DNA of 50,329 bases from Leptolinea sp. (GTDB lineage Bacteria > Chloroflexota > Anaerolineae > Anaerolineales > Anaerolineaceae): positions 1-50,329 of the forward strand of contig JAAYYW010000038.1 in assembly GCA_012515195.1 (NCBI GenBank), in the 5' to 3' direction. Position numbers and translations under genes: made by a program. The notes beneath the pieces are model-generated. The model was not told the DNA's origin, searched no databases, and saw only the letters and a list, made by a program, of their open reading frames with translations. Below, piece by piece: positions 9,996 through 20,759 of this stretch (its first letter is position 1; every line of letters begins with the position of its first letter).

Positions 9996-12089
9996 TCAAA
10001 ACACCGGCAGGTTGATGGTTGTGCGCACCAATCCGGTGTTTGTGTGTTCGATTCGCATCCCACCGCCGAATACTGCCAGCATGGCATTGTGCAAAGCAAG
10101 TCCTTGACCACTGGATCGCAGTTCTTCATCGTCACTGGAACCAGCGGCTATTTGCCGGTTTTCGATGTCAATTTGTAATATTGTTCCGCTTTCGATCCGG
10201 GTAATAATGGTCAACGTGTCATTGGAAATACGCCCGGAATGCTTCTTAATATTCCGCAAACATTCTCTGAAAGCATAAAACACGGTCTCGGCTGCATCGG
10301 CGGAAATTTGGGAAGTCTTCCTATCGACTTCTTCATTACTGTTAAAAACCAGGCGGGATTGAAGGATTTCCGCCTCACTTTCCGCCGTTTGCTTCAAAGC
10401 CGCCATCAAACCATTACGGGTGATCGCGACCGGAGGCGGGGGAGGCGCATCACGCAGGAGGCGGGAGATCATTTTGTGGGCGGTGGTGATCTGTGCGGCA
10501 GATTCGCTATGTGGGGCGGCCAGCAGAGCTGTGTGCAATATGGGAAGGACATCATCGTGGAGGATCCGGCGTGCTTTTTGATCAAGTAGCCGGGTTTCGG
10601 CCAGTTTCTGGCGTCTCAAATTTACCAGGCGTCGGGCAATTTCAGCAGCAGCCTGGTTGTCCATCCAACGTTCTACAGCGGCCTGGGCAATCTCGATCTC
10701 TTCGATCGTATAAAACCCGCTGCCGGGTTTCGCGCTGAAATAAAACCAACCGTCCAAACCACGTGTTGAAACCAGTGGAACCGCCCAGGAAAAATTCTTA
10801 TTCTCGTCCGGGTTCAACCGGATTGGGATTGGCATATCCGGGTCATATTGTGGCGATCTTAATGCAACGCTGATATCCGCTTTATCTCTCGGAAAAGAGA
10901 TATCGGCCGGCAAGAAACTGGATAAAACACCTGCCGGGACCAATATCGCCTTATTCGTGCGAAGTAAATCACTGCATATTTGATCGAATTCAATGAGCAA
11001 GTTTTCCGAATTATTTAAACTGCCGGGGTCAGAAAAGATGCGGTCATACGTTTGAAGCGGACTGGCCAGTGTTCTCAACTGTCTGGATTCCGTCTCGCGG
11101 TCTTTGCCGGTCTGGTGATTCTGGAAAGTCATTACACCCGCCATGAATGGTATGAAAAGCAAGTAGGCCAGTTCGGGGCGGGAAAAATAAAACAAAACAC
11201 TGGAAAAAACTATGGAGAAAAATCCACCTACCCAAATAGCAAACGTCCAGTGTTTTCGCAGGCCATCGCGGGGAAGGGGATTGGAACTGAACACCTCGTA
11301 TACTACGGCGGCTTGACCAATTAACAGGATAGCAAAGGTTATCAATAATTCAATGACAACATCCAATCCGGTAAGGGGTATGAACGAGGATACGGTAACC
11401 ACATTCCTGCCGTAATCTGTGGTAAATGTTTGAAAGCCCCATATCAGGGTAAAAGTGACCAGAAGACAGACCAAAAGCAACACGAGGGTTGAGGCTGTCA
11501 ACCAGGGGCGAGCCTGCCGGCGGGCTTCGTTTCCCAGGAACCGGGCCGTTGGTCCTGGTCGCAGGATCGCGTCGAGGGAGAGAATAATGCAAGCGATAAT
11601 GTAAACCGGAAAAGAAATCACCAGGGCAAGAAAAGCAGAGAAGTTAAACGTTTGCCCTCCAAGGTCAGGCAGCGGATTGGCAAGGAGCATCCAGATAAGC
11701 AGTCCGGCTGTAGAAACAAGGATCAGCCCGAACCAGATTGCCTGCCGTCGGTGGAGTGGAGAAACAGGGTCATCGAAAAAACCGGAATACCAGAGGATTA
11801 CGCAATACCAGGCAAACGGAGATAGGACGAGCGGCCACCATCCGGCACGCCACCAGAAATCCAGCATCGGATTATCCCATTGCCAGCCATTTCGCAAGAT
11901 GGCGGTATGAGCGATAAAGAAAGCCGCGCCAAGAAAAAGTCCTTCGGCAGAAAGCCAGACCCCTAATGCACGGCGGTCAGCTTCGAGAATAATAGTGAAA
12001 CCCAACCAGCTGAGAAGAAACGCGTTAAAAAGAGAAAGAGTAAGCGCCGGCCAATCCAGGATCAATTGGCCGCTCATCCTTCCTCCCAT
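9996..12089 (-). CDS. Membrane sensor histidine kinase (HisKA_3-like)
   Basis: Multiple N-terminal TM helices; 'LHDDVLPILHTALL' H-box-like and C-terminal 'SGQGLALHNAMLAVFGG' ATPase motif. Confidence 0.8.
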   Translation of the reverse strand: MGGRMSGQLILDWPALTLSLFNAFLLSWLGFTIILEADRRALGVWLSAEGLFLGAAFFIAHTAILRNGWQWDNPMLDFWWRAGWWPLVLSPFAWYCVILWYSGFFDDPVSPLHRRQAIWFGLILVSTAGLLIWMLLANPLPDLGGQTFNFSAFLALVISFPVYIIACIILSLDAILRPGPTARFLGNEARRQARPWLTASTLVLLLVCLLVTFTLIWGFQTFTTDYGRNVVTVSSFIPLTGLDVVIELLITFAILLIGQAAVVYEVFSSNPLPRDGLRKHWTFAIWVGGFFSIVFSSVLFYFSRPELAYLLFIPFMAGVMTFQNHQTGKDRETESRQLRTLASPLQTYDRIFSDPGSLNNSENLLIEFDQICSDLLRTNKAILVPAGVLSSFLPADISFPRDKADISVALRSPQYDPDMPIPIRLNPDENKNFSWAVPLVSTRGLDGWFYFSAKPGSGFYTIEEIEIAQAAVERWMDNQAAAEIARRLVNLRRQKLAETRLLDQKARRILHDDVLPILHTALLAAPHSESAAQITTAHKMISRLLRDAPPPPPVAITRNGLMAALKQTAESEAEILQSRLVFNSNEEVDRKTSQISADAAETVFYAFRECLRNIKKHSGRISNDTLTIITRIESGTILQIDIENRQIAAGSSDDEELRSSGQGLALHNAMLAVFGGGMRIEHTNTGLVRTTINLPVF

Positions 12090-12814
12090 GGTATCCAGTT
12101 TTGACAGGAATCCAAGATAAACGGATTCCCTTTTGCATCCCAGTGGATCAGGCGGCCGGATTGGTAAATTATTGCTGCGCGTGTACGGGCTACTTTCTCA
12201 TCCGTCGTTGTGTCATCCAATCCCCAGGCGGCATAAATACTGCCATTAGTGCGGCTAATGGTGCGTTTGTCCCGGAACCCCATCCTGGATGCGATCTGTT
12301 CATTCGTCAAACCCTGGGCGATCATCTTGATCACTGCCAGTTCATTCGGTTCCAACAGGGCGAGTGGATCTTGCTCATCCAGTTCGCGAACTTCCTGCAC
12401 CCGTTCTTCGATCTCAGGGTCTATGAATGACCGACCGGCAATAGCATTTTCGATAAGAGGAAGGATCATTTCCGGCAATAAATAATTAGATTTGCGAATA
12501 TACGCGTAATGACTGAGGATTCCTGACGCCCGGAAATCACGGTAGTATTGATCATCATCCTGGATGGAATAGAAGAGAACTGGTATGCGGGGAATTTCCC
12601 GCCTCAGGGTAACGGCTGTTTGAATCCCATTCAACCCACCGGCGAGATGGACATCCATCAGCACAGCATCAAGTGGGAAGCTTGATGCTGTGTCAAGAGC
12701 GTTTTCTCCTGTGTCTGTGTGGTGGCAAATGTTAACCCGCCCGGTTTTTTCAAAACCGGTAATCAGGGCTTCTCGCAACCGCTGGTTGTCTTCAACGATC
12801 ATCAACTGGATCAT
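12074..12814 (-). CDS. Response regulator, receiver domain plus LuxR/NarL-type HTH
   Basis: ORF to 12853, likely start MIQLMIVEDNQRLREAL at 12814; 'VLMDVHLAGGLNGIQTA', 'LEPNELAVIKMIAQGLTNEQIASRMGF'. Overlaps the kinase start. Confidence 0.82.
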   Translation of the reverse strand: MIQLMIVEDNQRLREALITGFEKTGRVNICHHTDTGENALDTASSFPLDAVLMDVHLAGGLNGIQTAVTLRREIPRIPVLFYSIQDDDQYYRDFRASGILSHYAYIRKSNYLLPEMILPLIENAIAGRSFIDPEIEERVQEVRELDEQDPLALLEPNELAVIKMIAQGLTNEQIASRMGFRDKRTISRTNGSIYAAWGLDDTTTDEKVARTRAAIIYQSGRLIHWDAKGNPFILDSCQNWIPWEEG

Positions 12815-12995
12815 GCTATTTATTATAGCTTTCACCCGCCAGCGGAAATACAACCGGACAGGAAGTTTGGGGATAGATTGCCCAACAATACCCTTATATG
12901 TTCAGCATATTAAGCACTTGAGTGCGAAGAATGACTGTTTCAGGAGGCGGATTCTGTCAGCCGATGAATGTATACTGTCGGAAAGGAGACACATA

Positions 12996-14597
12996 ATGTC
13001 TATCAAAAACGCTTCAAGAATTCTTTGGACATCCGTTATTTTGGGTCTGGTTTTTGACTTATTATTTTGGAATAAACCGTTGGGGATTTCTTATTTCATT
13101 TTTGTTCTTACAGTGACCATGGCCGGTTTTATTCTTTCCTGGTTGGAGGATGTAAAACCCAATCTGTTCAGCTGGCTGCTCGCTATAATGGGAGTGGTGT
13201 TTTCTGCCATGACTTTCATCCGGCAGGAGCCGTTCACAAATTTCATAAACATTCTGCTTTCGTTGATTTGTCTTGCCTTGCTGGCGCTAACCTTTTCAAG
13301 TGGGTTATGGTTGAAATACAGCGTGGCAGATATGATTACTGGATTTTTCAGATTGGCCGGTTCTGCTCTGGCTGGCGGCAGCGGACTGCTTGCCGCGCCT
13401 CGTCCTTCGCCTCATCAAGACGGTGTTGAAAACCAACCCGCCCCGAAAAACAGGGTTTCTATCTGGGCAGTGGTTCGAGGACTCTTGCTGGCCTTCCCAA
13501 TTGTATTATTTCTCGCGCTCCTTCTGGTCAGCGCAGATCCGGTGTTCTCTAAAGAATTAGAGAAGATTCTGAATTTGGAAAAATTCTTGGAATACGCTGT
13601 CCGGTTGGTTATGGTGGGTATTATCGGGTATTTGCTTTCTGGCATATATTTGTATGCCATTTCAAAAAGTCAGCGATCGGACCTGATTGGATTGAAAAAA
13701 CCCTGGTTTTCAGCCTTCCTCGGCTTCACAGAAAGCAGTATTGTTCTGGTTGGCGTCAACCTGCTTTTCGCATTCTTTGTAACCGTACAGTTTCAATATT
13801 TCTTTGGTGGACAGGATAATATTGTAGTTGACGGGTATACCTACGCGGAATATGCGCGTAAAGGTTTTGGAGAACTTGTGTGGGTCGCAATACTCAGTCT
13901 AATGTTATTCCTCGGCTTGAGCGCTGTGACCCGGCGTGATAGCGCGCAAAAGCAGCGATGGTTCTCCACCTTTTGCCTGGTACTTGTATGTTTGGTGGGC
14001 GTGATCCTTGTGTCTTCATTTATACGGCTCAGTCTTCTGGAGGATGCCTATGGGTTCACCCGGTTGCGCGCTTACAGCCATGTGTTCATGGTCTGGTTGG
14101 GAATCTTGTTGGCTGTGGTCATGGTGCTTGAGATCGTCCCGTATCGTCGGGGATTCGCCATGGCGGCATTTTTCACCCTTGTTGGATTGGGTTTGACGCT
14201 GAATATCATGAATATTGACAGTTTTATTGTGCGGTCGAATGTTGCCCGAACCGAATCGGGAAAAGAGTTGGATTACCAGTATTTCCAGGAATTATCGACA
14301 GACAGTGTTCTGCAGACACTTGAGGAATTCCGTACCACCGAAAATGATGAGACAAAGCATTTGCTGGGTGTTGCGCTGGTATGTCGTACCAGAATGTTGG
14401 AGGATCAACTTCAAAAATGGCAATGGCAGGGATACCATGTCTCATTCAATTCGGCGCTGATATCACTGAGGGATGCGAAACCGGAGTTGACTGATTATCG
14501 GCTTGTCGAAGAGGATGCTAAATTCAAATGGTCTTATTCCGTGATGACACCAATTGGACAAAAGGATTGTTACAAATCTTATCGTGATATTGATTAG
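12996..14597 (+). CDS. DUF4173/DUF4153-like multi-pass membrane protein
   Basis: In-frame ATG at 12996 preceded by GAAAGGAGA RBS (listed ORF starts 12690); many TM helices, central 'FSTFCLVLVCLVGVILVSSFIRLSLLEDAYGFTRLRAYSH'. Confidence 0.75.
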   Translation: MSIKNASRILWTSVILGLVFDLLFWNKPLGISYFIFVLTVTMAGFILSWLEDVKPNLFSWLLAIMGVVFSAMTFIRQEPFTNFINILLSLICLALLALTFSSGLWLKYSVADMITGFFRLAGSALAGGSGLLAAPRPSPHQDGVENQPAPKNRVSIWAVVRGLLLAFPIVLFLALLLVSADPVFSKELEKILNLEKFLEYAVRLVMVGIIGYLLSGIYLYAISKSQRSDLIGLKKPWFSAFLGFTESSIVLVGVNLLFAFFVTVQFQYFFGGQDNIVVDGYTYAEYARKGFGELVWVAILSLMLFLGLSAVTRRDSAQKQRWFSTFCLVLVCLVGVILVSSFIRLSLLEDAYGFTRLRAYSHVFMVWLGILLAVVMVLEIVPYRRGFAMAAFFTLVGLGLTLNIMNIDSFIVRSNVARTESGKELDYQYFQELSTDSVLQTLEEFRTTENDETKHLLGVALVCRTRMLEDQLQKWQWQGYHVSFNSALISLRDAKPELTDYRLVEEDAKFKWSYSVMTPIGQKDCYKSYRDID

Positions 14598-14641
14598 CCC
14601 CTTCACAATCGATCCGTGAAAGATTGACCTAAACAAAACCA

Positions 14642-14683
14642 GAGCTGCCTGCATTCATGACTGAAACTGGGATGCAGGCAGTT
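14642..14683 (+). terminator. Probable intrinsic terminator after DUF4173 gene
   Basis: GCTGCCTGCAT ... ATGCAGGCAGT stem followed by T-rich sequence. Confidence 0.6.
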
Positions 14684-14767
14684 TGGGATAAAAATTAATA
14701 ACTTCTAATTTGACGATAGGGTTGACACATGATATATTCCAACTATCAATTAAATAGCCTCTAATGG

Positions 14768-14888
<121 letters not shown>

Positions 14889-14908
14889 GGCGTCCTCGAA
14901 CAAAAATT

Positions 14909-14948
14909 CTTGCCCCTCGCAGTACCGGAAGGGGCAATTTCTTTTTTA
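14909..14948 (+). terminator. Riboswitch expression-platform terminator
   Basis: TTGCCCCT-cgcagtaccgga-AGGGGCAA followed by TTTCTTTTTT just before the metK RBS. Confidence 0.88.
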
Positions 14949-14968
14949 TCTGAAAAGGAGATAAAAAT

Positions 14969-16204
14969 ATGCTGTCTTCGTTTATGAGTTCAGAAAAATA
15001 CCTGTTCACGTCAGAATCGGTTACCGAAGGACATCCCGATAAGATCTGTGACCAGATCAGCGATGCCGTCTTGGATGCCTGTCTGGCGCAGGATCCCAAA
15101 TCACGTGTTGCCTGCGAAACTGCAACGAAAACCGGTTTTGTCATGCTTCTTGGAGAGATCACCACCAACGCGCATATCGATTTTGATCGCCTCGCGCGCA
15201 AGGTGATCACTGATATTGGTTATGATGACAGTTCAAAAGGGTTTGATGGCAATTCCTGCGGTGTGCAGGTGGCCATCGCGAAACAGTCCAGCGATATTGA
15301 TATGGGTGTTTCCAAAGCGGACGAAGTTAAAAAAGGCCAGGTGACCGAGGACGAGATCGCGAAAATTGGCGCTGGTGACCAGGGTATGATGTTTGGTTTT
15401 GCCTGTAATGAGACACCTACCCTCATGCCCATGCCTATTTATCTGGCTCACAAGCTTACCCGGAAACTTACTGAAGTTCGCAAGAATGACACCTTGCCGT
15501 GGCTTCGCCCTGACGGCAAAAGCCAGGTAACAATCGAATACCGCAAAGGGAAACCCTACCGCGTGGATACCGTTCTCGTCAGTACCCAGCACGATCCGGA
15601 TGTCACTCAGAAAGAGATCCACGATGGTGTCAAAAAACATGTTATTGATCCTGTCTTAAAGGAATCTGGCATTATTGTGGATGAGGATATGAAAGTCTAT
15701 GTAAATCCCACCGGACGCTTTGTTATTGGCGGACCCATGGGCGATGCCGGTGTCACTGGTCGCAAAATCATTGTTGACACTTATGGTGGAACCGGTCGTC
15801 ATGGCGGCGGTGCTTTCTCTGGAAAAGATCCCACAAAAGTTGATCGTTCCGCTGCCTATGCTGCTCGTTGGGTTGCCAAGAACGTTGTTGCCGCTGGTCT
15901 CGCGGAACGCTGTGAGATCCAGGTGGCTTATGCCATTGGTGTGGCACATCCATTGAGCATTAATGTTGAAACCTTCGGAACCGGAACCATTGGTGACGTA
16001 GATATTGCTGATCTGATCAGCAAGCACTTTGACCTTCGCCCCGGAGCCATCATTCGCGATCTGGACCTGCGCCGTCCCATTTACCAGCAGGTTGCAGCTT
16101 ATGGCCACTTTGGCCGTGATGATCTGGATCTAAGTTGGGAGAAGACCACCCGGGCTGAGGTGTTGAAAGCTGCCGCAGCCGGAAAAGTTGGGATTGCCAA
16201 ATAA
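14969..16204 (+). CDS. metK: S-adenosylmethionine synthetase
   Basis: '[25 protein letters not shown]', '[10 protein letters not shown]', '[19 protein letters not shown]'. Confidence 0.97.
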   Translation: MLSSFMSSEKYLFTSESVTEGHPDKICDQISDAVLDACLAQDPKSRVACETATKTGFVMLLGEITTNAHIDFDRLARKVITDIGYDDSSKGFDGNSCGVQVAIAKQSSDIDMGVSKADEVKKGQVTEDEIAKIGAGDQGMMFGFACNETPTLMPMPIYLAHKLTRKLTEVRKNDTLPWLRPDGKSQVTIEYRKGKPYRVDTVLVSTQHDPDVTQKEIHDGVKKHVIDPVLKESGIIVDEDMKVYVNPTGRFVIGGPMGDAGVTGRKIIVDTYGGTGRHGGGAFSGKDPTKVDRSAAYAARWVAKNVVAAGLAERCEIQVAYAIGVAHPLSINVETFGTGTIGDVDIADLISKHFDLRPGAIIRDLDLRRPIYQQVAAYGHFGRDDLDLSWEKTTRAEVLKAAAAGKVGIAK

Positions 16205-16250
16205 AATTAACCATTCATAATGGGGCAAACGCCGTTACCCTATAATAGGA

Positions 16251-16291
16251 ACCGAAAGAGTGGGTCCAATAAAGGCCCACTCTTTCGGTTT
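16251..16291 (+). terminator. Intrinsic terminator after metK
   Basis: ACCGAAAGAGTGGG-tccaataaagg-CCCACTCTTTCGGTTT. Confidence 0.85.
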
Positions 16292-16305
16292 AACGAAGTC
16301 ACACA

Positions 16306-17010
16306 ATGAACATCCCGAACGTTTATAATTCAGGCATGTTATATCTAATCGCAACTCCCATTGGCAATCTGGGCGATATCACATTGCGGGCGCTGGAAAC
16401 CCTGAACATGGTTGACCTTGTGGTCAGCGAGGATACCCGTAAAACAGGCTTTTTGCTGAAACATTTCGAGATCAAAAAACCGCAGATGTCCTTCCATGAA
16501 TACAACGAGGAAAAGGCTTCCGCACGTGTGGTGGACATGCTCCTCGACGGAAAAAATATAGCTCTTGTGTCAGATGCCGGAAGCCCGTCAGTCTCGGATC
16601 CGGGTTACCGGTTGGTAAGGGCAGCTATTAAAGCTGGCGTGGAGATTACGGCCATTCCAGGTCCAACAGCGGTCATCACCGCGCTTGTGCTGTCTGGTTT
16701 GCCGGTACATTCCTTCACATTCCGTGGATTTCCGCCGCGAAAAAGTTCTGCGCGCCGAAAATTTCTTGCGGTGGATGAACAATCGCCTCATACACTGATC
16801 TTTTATGAAAGTCCTTTCCGTCTGGCGGATTTCTTGAAAGATTGTCTTGCTGTATATGGCGATCGTCCAGCGGTCGTAGCCAATGACCTGACGAAAAAAT
16901 TTGAACTGGTGATCCGGGGCAGTCTGTCGGAACTGGTGGAAAAGTCGGGCGAAATGGACCTTCGAGGGGAATTTACGGTCGTGATTGCCGGGCTTGAGGC
17001 TAATCTGTGA
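16306..17010 (+). CDS. rsmI: 16S rRNA (cytidine1402-2'-O)-methyltransferase (start may be MLYLIATP at 16336)
   Basis: '[22 protein letters not shown]', '[13 protein letters not shown]', '[14 protein letters not shown]'. Confidence 0.95.
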   Translation: MNIPNVYNSGMLYLIATPIGNLGDITLRALETLNMVDLVVSEDTRKTGFLLKHFEIKKPQMSFHEYNEEKASARVVDMLLDGKNIALVSDAGSPSVSDPGYRLVRAAIKAGVEITAIPGPTAVITALVLSGLPVHSFTFRGFPPRKSSARRKFLAVDEQSPHTLIFYESPFRLADFLKDCLAVYGDRPAVVANDLTKKFELVIRGSLSELVEKSGEMDLRGEFTVVIAGLEANL

Positions 17011-17801
17011 GTGGTAACCGTTTTTTTCTGTCTCCTGAAGTATTTGATACAGCGGAAATCCATTTTCCTCCGGTAATTTCCAGACAGATTTGCTCTGTGT
17101 TGCGTCTAAAGGCAGGGGAATACGTTACTGTTCTCGATAACCGCGGACATTGTCGCGAGGTTGAGCTTGTTAATGTTGATGCCCGCGCAACTTCAGGTAA
17201 AGCTTGTGATATCCAAACCGCGAGCGGTGAACCGACTGTCAGGTTGTATCTCTGCCTTGCGTTGACACAGCGGGAGAAATTTGAGTGGATGCTTCAAAAG
17301 GGAACTGAGCTGGGAGTTTTCCGCTTTTTTCCTCTGGTTACCAGTCGCACACTCGTGCAAGACACACGTGGGCATGATGATAAACTGGTTCGTTGGAGCA
17401 AGATCATACGGGAAGCTGCTGAACAATGTGGACGGAGCCGGATCCCGGAGATTGACCCTCCACAAAAACTCACGGATTTTTTGAAACATTTTCCCGACTT
17501 TAGGGGTTATATCCTGTATGAAAAGGAACAAACCGTAAGCCTCGCAGGTGCGTACTCCCGGCAATTGTCGAACGGCAAACCGGACGCTGCCCTTCTCATT
17601 GGACCGGAGGGCGGTTTTAGCCCGGATGAAGTTGAGATGGCTGTGAAAACAGGTTTCCATTCCACGTCTCTCGGAAAGCGGATATTACGCATGGAAACTG
17701 CCGCGTTGGCCGCGTGTACCATTTGCATGTCTCTTGCCGGAGAGATGGGTGCAGAAAATGGCTTGTCTGGCGAATTAAATCTATCTGGTAGGGATAAATG
17801 A
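17007..17801 (+). CDS. rsmE: 16S rRNA (uracil1498-N3)-methyltransferase
   Basis: '[24 protein letters not shown]', '[17 protein letters not shown]', '[15 protein letters not shown]'. Confidence 0.93.
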   Translation: MSGNRFFLSPEVFDTAEIHFPPVISRQICSVLRLKAGEYVTVLDNRGHCREVELVNVDARATSGKACDIQTASGEPTVRLYLCLALTQREKFEWMLQKGTELGVFRFFPLVTSRTLVQDTRGHDDKLVRWSKIIREAAEQCGRSRIPEIDPPQKLTDFLKHFPDFRGYILYEKEQTVSLAGAYSRQLSNGKPDAALLIGPEGGFSPDEVEMAVKTGFHSTSLGKRILRMETAALAACTICMSLAGEMGAENGLSGELNLSGRDK

Positions 17802-18475
17802 TCTTTTCAAAAGAATTTGTGAACAAAGCAATCCGAATGTATGTGGATCTGACCATTCGTCCACATCTGGAATCAATGAAAAATGTGCCGTTGACGGGTC
17901 CATATATTGTTGCTGGTAATCATGTTAACTCTATGGATGGATTGGTCATGTTTTCGTATGCCCATCCCCGGCCATTAACCACTCTCAGCAAAGAGGAAAA
18001 CTTCTCCAACCCGATAAAAAGGATGGTCTCTGAAGCATGGGGTGCCATTCCCATCAAACGTGGCGCGGTGGATAACACAGCCATGAATCTGGCATTGGAT
18101 GCGTTGAAAGAAGGGAAAATGTTGGCCATAATGCCAGAAGGTACGCGTTCCCATTCTGGTGTACTGGCGCAGGGTAAACCGGGCATTCTCCCACTGGCTG
18201 TAAAATCTGGCGCGCCAATAGTCCCAGTGGCGTTCCACGGACATGAGAATTTTCGAAAAAATATACTCACGTTTCGGAAAACCGACTTTTATCTGGAGGT
18301 CGGGCAGCCATTTCGGATAAAAGCCACGATGCGTGATCTGGACCGTGAACGGCGGCAGGTGATCACCGATGAGGTCATGTATCGTATAGCCATGTTGCTG
18401 CCTGAAAAATACCGCGGTTATTACGCCGACCTGAGCAAGGCGACGACTGATTACCTGGAATTTACCGCGTCATGA
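17798..18475 (+). CDS. 1-acyl-sn-glycerol-3-phosphate acyltransferase family
   Basis: PlsC motifs 'NHVNSMDG' (divergent NHxSxxD) and 'MPEGTRSHSG'. Confidence 0.85.
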   Translation: MIFSKEFVNKAIRMYVDLTIRPHLESMKNVPLTGPYIVAGNHVNSMDGLVMFSYAHPRPLTTLSKEENFSNPIKRMVSEAWGAIPIKRGAVDNTAMNLALDALKEGKMLAIMPEGTRSHSGVLAQGKPGILPLAVKSGAPIVPVAFHGHENFRKNILTFRKTDFYLEVGQPFRIKATMRDLDRERRQVITDEVMYRIAMLLPEKYRGYYADLSKATTDYLEFTAS

Positions 18476-19945
18476 TTTAAGGACGAGGTGACGCGGAAGC
18501 AGGTTTTTTATTCCCCGGTTTGAAATCCGCCCGGTACCGATTATCCTGCTGTTTTCATCTTTAATAGCTACTACTGAGCCTTTTTCAAGTAAAGGCGAAA
18601 ATTCGGGTGGAAGATCCTCTCCCTTTGCCCATCGTGGATACAATTCAAACGGCACGATGAAAACCCCTTCATTGAATCGATGTCCAAATCGGGTTGCCCA
18701 TTCCAGGCTGACCTCAAAACCGGCTACAGAATAATCACCAACGCGCAATCCGCTTGAAACAAATGGGAGGCCGATAAATTTTGTCTTAAGGATCTGTGGA
18801 ACCGCGTAGACGGATTGATGGAATTGCATTAATTCCAATTTGTGATCATCCAGAAGCGGCTTCAGGTCAAAACCGAATTTTGTTAAAAACTCTGTTCGAA
18901 GATGATCCGCTTCACTGGGTGGTAATGGGATGAGCTTGCCCCGTCTATGCGGCAGAATGGGATGACTGGAAAAATGGTCATTGACCGGACCAGTTTTTCG
19001 CAGGTGCGCTGAAAAAAAGCCGGATGTCCCCAACCGGAATGGCCATAATCGCAGTGATTTTGCGGTTTCCTTTGAAAAGGGCACATCGTAGGCACTGGTC
19101 AATCCGGGCGCGGATATTCCCATCCGCTCTCCGGACGCGCTGATCTCCATCGATCCCGGTATCTGGCGAAGGACGGCATCCAGCACTCCTTCATCTTCTT
19201 CAGGCGCAAGGGTGCAGGTTGAATAAACGATCTGCCCGCCGATCTTACAGGCCTGAATGGCACTGACCAAAAGCTGGGTCTGGCGTTGCGCCAGCCGGAC
19301 GCGTTCAGAGGGCTTGATTTCCCGCTTGCCGCGGTCGCCGCCAGGGTGTAAATTCTCCATACTGCACGGGGCGTCCAACAGCACATAATCAAAGGTCTCG
19401 GGGAACCATGTGCCGATCTTTTCGCCGGGCAGGTTGGTAACGCAGCAGTTAACAGCGCCCCACGTCTTCAATGTGGATGTCAACGCGGGTATGCGCGAAG
19501 CGGTTCCATCATTGGCAATTAAAAGCCCTTTGTCTTCAAAACGTGATGCCAGATGAGTGCTTTTACCTCCCGGAGCGGCCGTCAGGTCCAGGATAAGCGG
19601 AAAAGAGTTTTCCCCCGGTTCAAACAATTCAACCGGCAACATCGATGCAGCATCCTGGATGTAGAAATACCCCAGCCGGGATTCAAGTGTGCGTCCCGGA
19701 AAAATGCCTGGACCGGTTAGCGTGAATCCATCTGCGCAGAACGGGACGGGCTGTAAAGGCCATCCCTGTTTCTCTTGAAATTCCAACGCCATACATTGTG
19801 CATCTGTCTTTAAAGGATTGAAACGGATTGCGGTTGGTGGTGGATTAAGGAGTGATACTTTAAGCGCGGCGAGTTCGTCCCCCGATAGAAGTTCTCGGTA
19901 GCGACCGATTGGATCAATTGACACGGGACGTTTTACTTTAGTCAT
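18470..19945 (-). CDS. NOL1/NOP2/Sun (RsmB/RsmF) family RNA m5C methyltransferase
   Basis: ORF to 20014, likely start MTKVKRP at 19945. 'LDLTAAPGGKSTHLAS', 'VLLDAPCSMENL', 'IVYSTCTLAPEEDEGVL'. Confidence 0.9.
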   Translation of the reverse strand: MTKVKRPVSIDPIGRYRELLSGDELAALKVSLLNPPPTAIRFNPLKTDAQCMALEFQEKQGWPLQPVPFCADGFTLTGPGIFPGRTLESRLGYFYIQDAASMLPVELFEPGENSFPLILDLTAAPGGKSTHLASRFEDKGLLIANDGTASRIPALTSTLKTWGAVNCCVTNLPGEKIGTWFPETFDYVLLDAPCSMENLHPGGDRGKREIKPSERVRLAQRQTQLLVSAIQACKIGGQIVYSTCTLAPEEDEGVLDAVLRQIPGSMEISASGERMGISAPGLTSAYDVPFSKETAKSLRLWPFRLGTSGFFSAHLRKTGPVNDHFSSHPILPHRRGKLIPLPPSEADHLRTEFLTKFGFDLKPLLDDHKLELMQFHQSVYAVPQILKTKFIGLPFVSSGLRVGDYSVAGFEVSLEWATRFGHRFNEGVFIVPFELYPRWAKGEDLPPEFSPLLEKGSVVAIKDENSRIIGTGRISNRGIKNLLPRHLVLKS

Positions 19946-20759
19946 TGTGCTTCCGGATGCAGAAAACCAGTTCATTACCGGTAAGAATTTCGGTGACCGG
20001 CCAGTCCAAACCATCCAGTGTGCCGGTTACCAGCCTGCGTTGGCGGTCTGCCAGGTCAAAGCGACCGGTGAGGTTGGCTGCCGGGAGGCTAACCACAAGC
20101 CAGCGCACATCCAATGCCAGCCAGAAATTACGGTTGCATCCTTTTTGACGCTGGTCAAAACGGTGGGCTTCTTTAAAAAAGAAAGCCATATCTGCTTTAA
20201 ATTGTGGAGGTTGAAGGAGAATATCCCCGTAATATGCCCGTCCTTTTACTCCGGCGGATTGGAAGAAAAGGTTGATCAGGTCAACACGGGGTTTATGCAG
20301 GTCGTAGGCATAATAATCACAATCGGTAGGCAACCGCATCCATGGGTGGGCGAAGGGCTGCATGGCACAGGCCAGATCAAGCAGGCTGGAAGGGTTCCCT
20401 GTCACTTCGAATAATCTGGAATAGAACTCATCCATAACAGGAATTCGTTCCTTCGTAGATGCGTGACTTTGCAGCATTTTTAGACTGAATTCCTTTAGAT
20501 CACGGTTGTTTGGAAAGACTGAAATTTGTGATAACTCTTGCATGGCATCCGCGTAATCCGGATCACCCAGATACGGCGCTACAATATTATGCAGTTTCTC
20601 ACGGGCATCATCCACAGCTTTATCCGGCTTTAGACCATGGTCGAGAGCGCGGGAAATTAGATCCACAACGGTTTCGGGGGGAATATTCAGGTTGCGATAT
20701 TTCCGGCTGGAGAGTATCTTCTCTGCCATTTCTATCGGTTCCATGCTCGCAGTTTTCAT
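19938..20759 (-). CDS. RmtB/ArmA (FmrO)-family 16S rRNA methyltransferase-like, degenerate paralog
   Basis: 'LQSHASTKERIPVMDEFYSRLF', 'LLDLACAMQPFAHPWM', 'NELVFCIRKHN'; lacks the RSLGGRGKGM-type motif. Confidence 0.8.
   Translation of the reverse strand: MKTASMEPIEMAEKILSSRKYRNLNIPPETVVDLISRALDHGLKPDKAVDDAREKLHNIVAPYLGDPDYADAMQELSQISVFPNNRDLKEFSLKMLQSHASTKERIPVMDEFYSRLFEVTGNPSSLLDLACAMQPFAHPWMRLPTDCDYYAYDLHKPRVDLINLFFQSAGVKGRAYYGDILLQPPQFKADMAFFFKEAHRFDQRQKGCNRNFWLALDVRWLVVSLPAANLTGRFDLADRQRRLVTGTLDGLDWPVTEILTGNELVFCIRKHND

Noticed and set aside
15656-16108. 150 aa minus-strand ORF inside metK
   Set aside because: Shadow ORF opposite metK.
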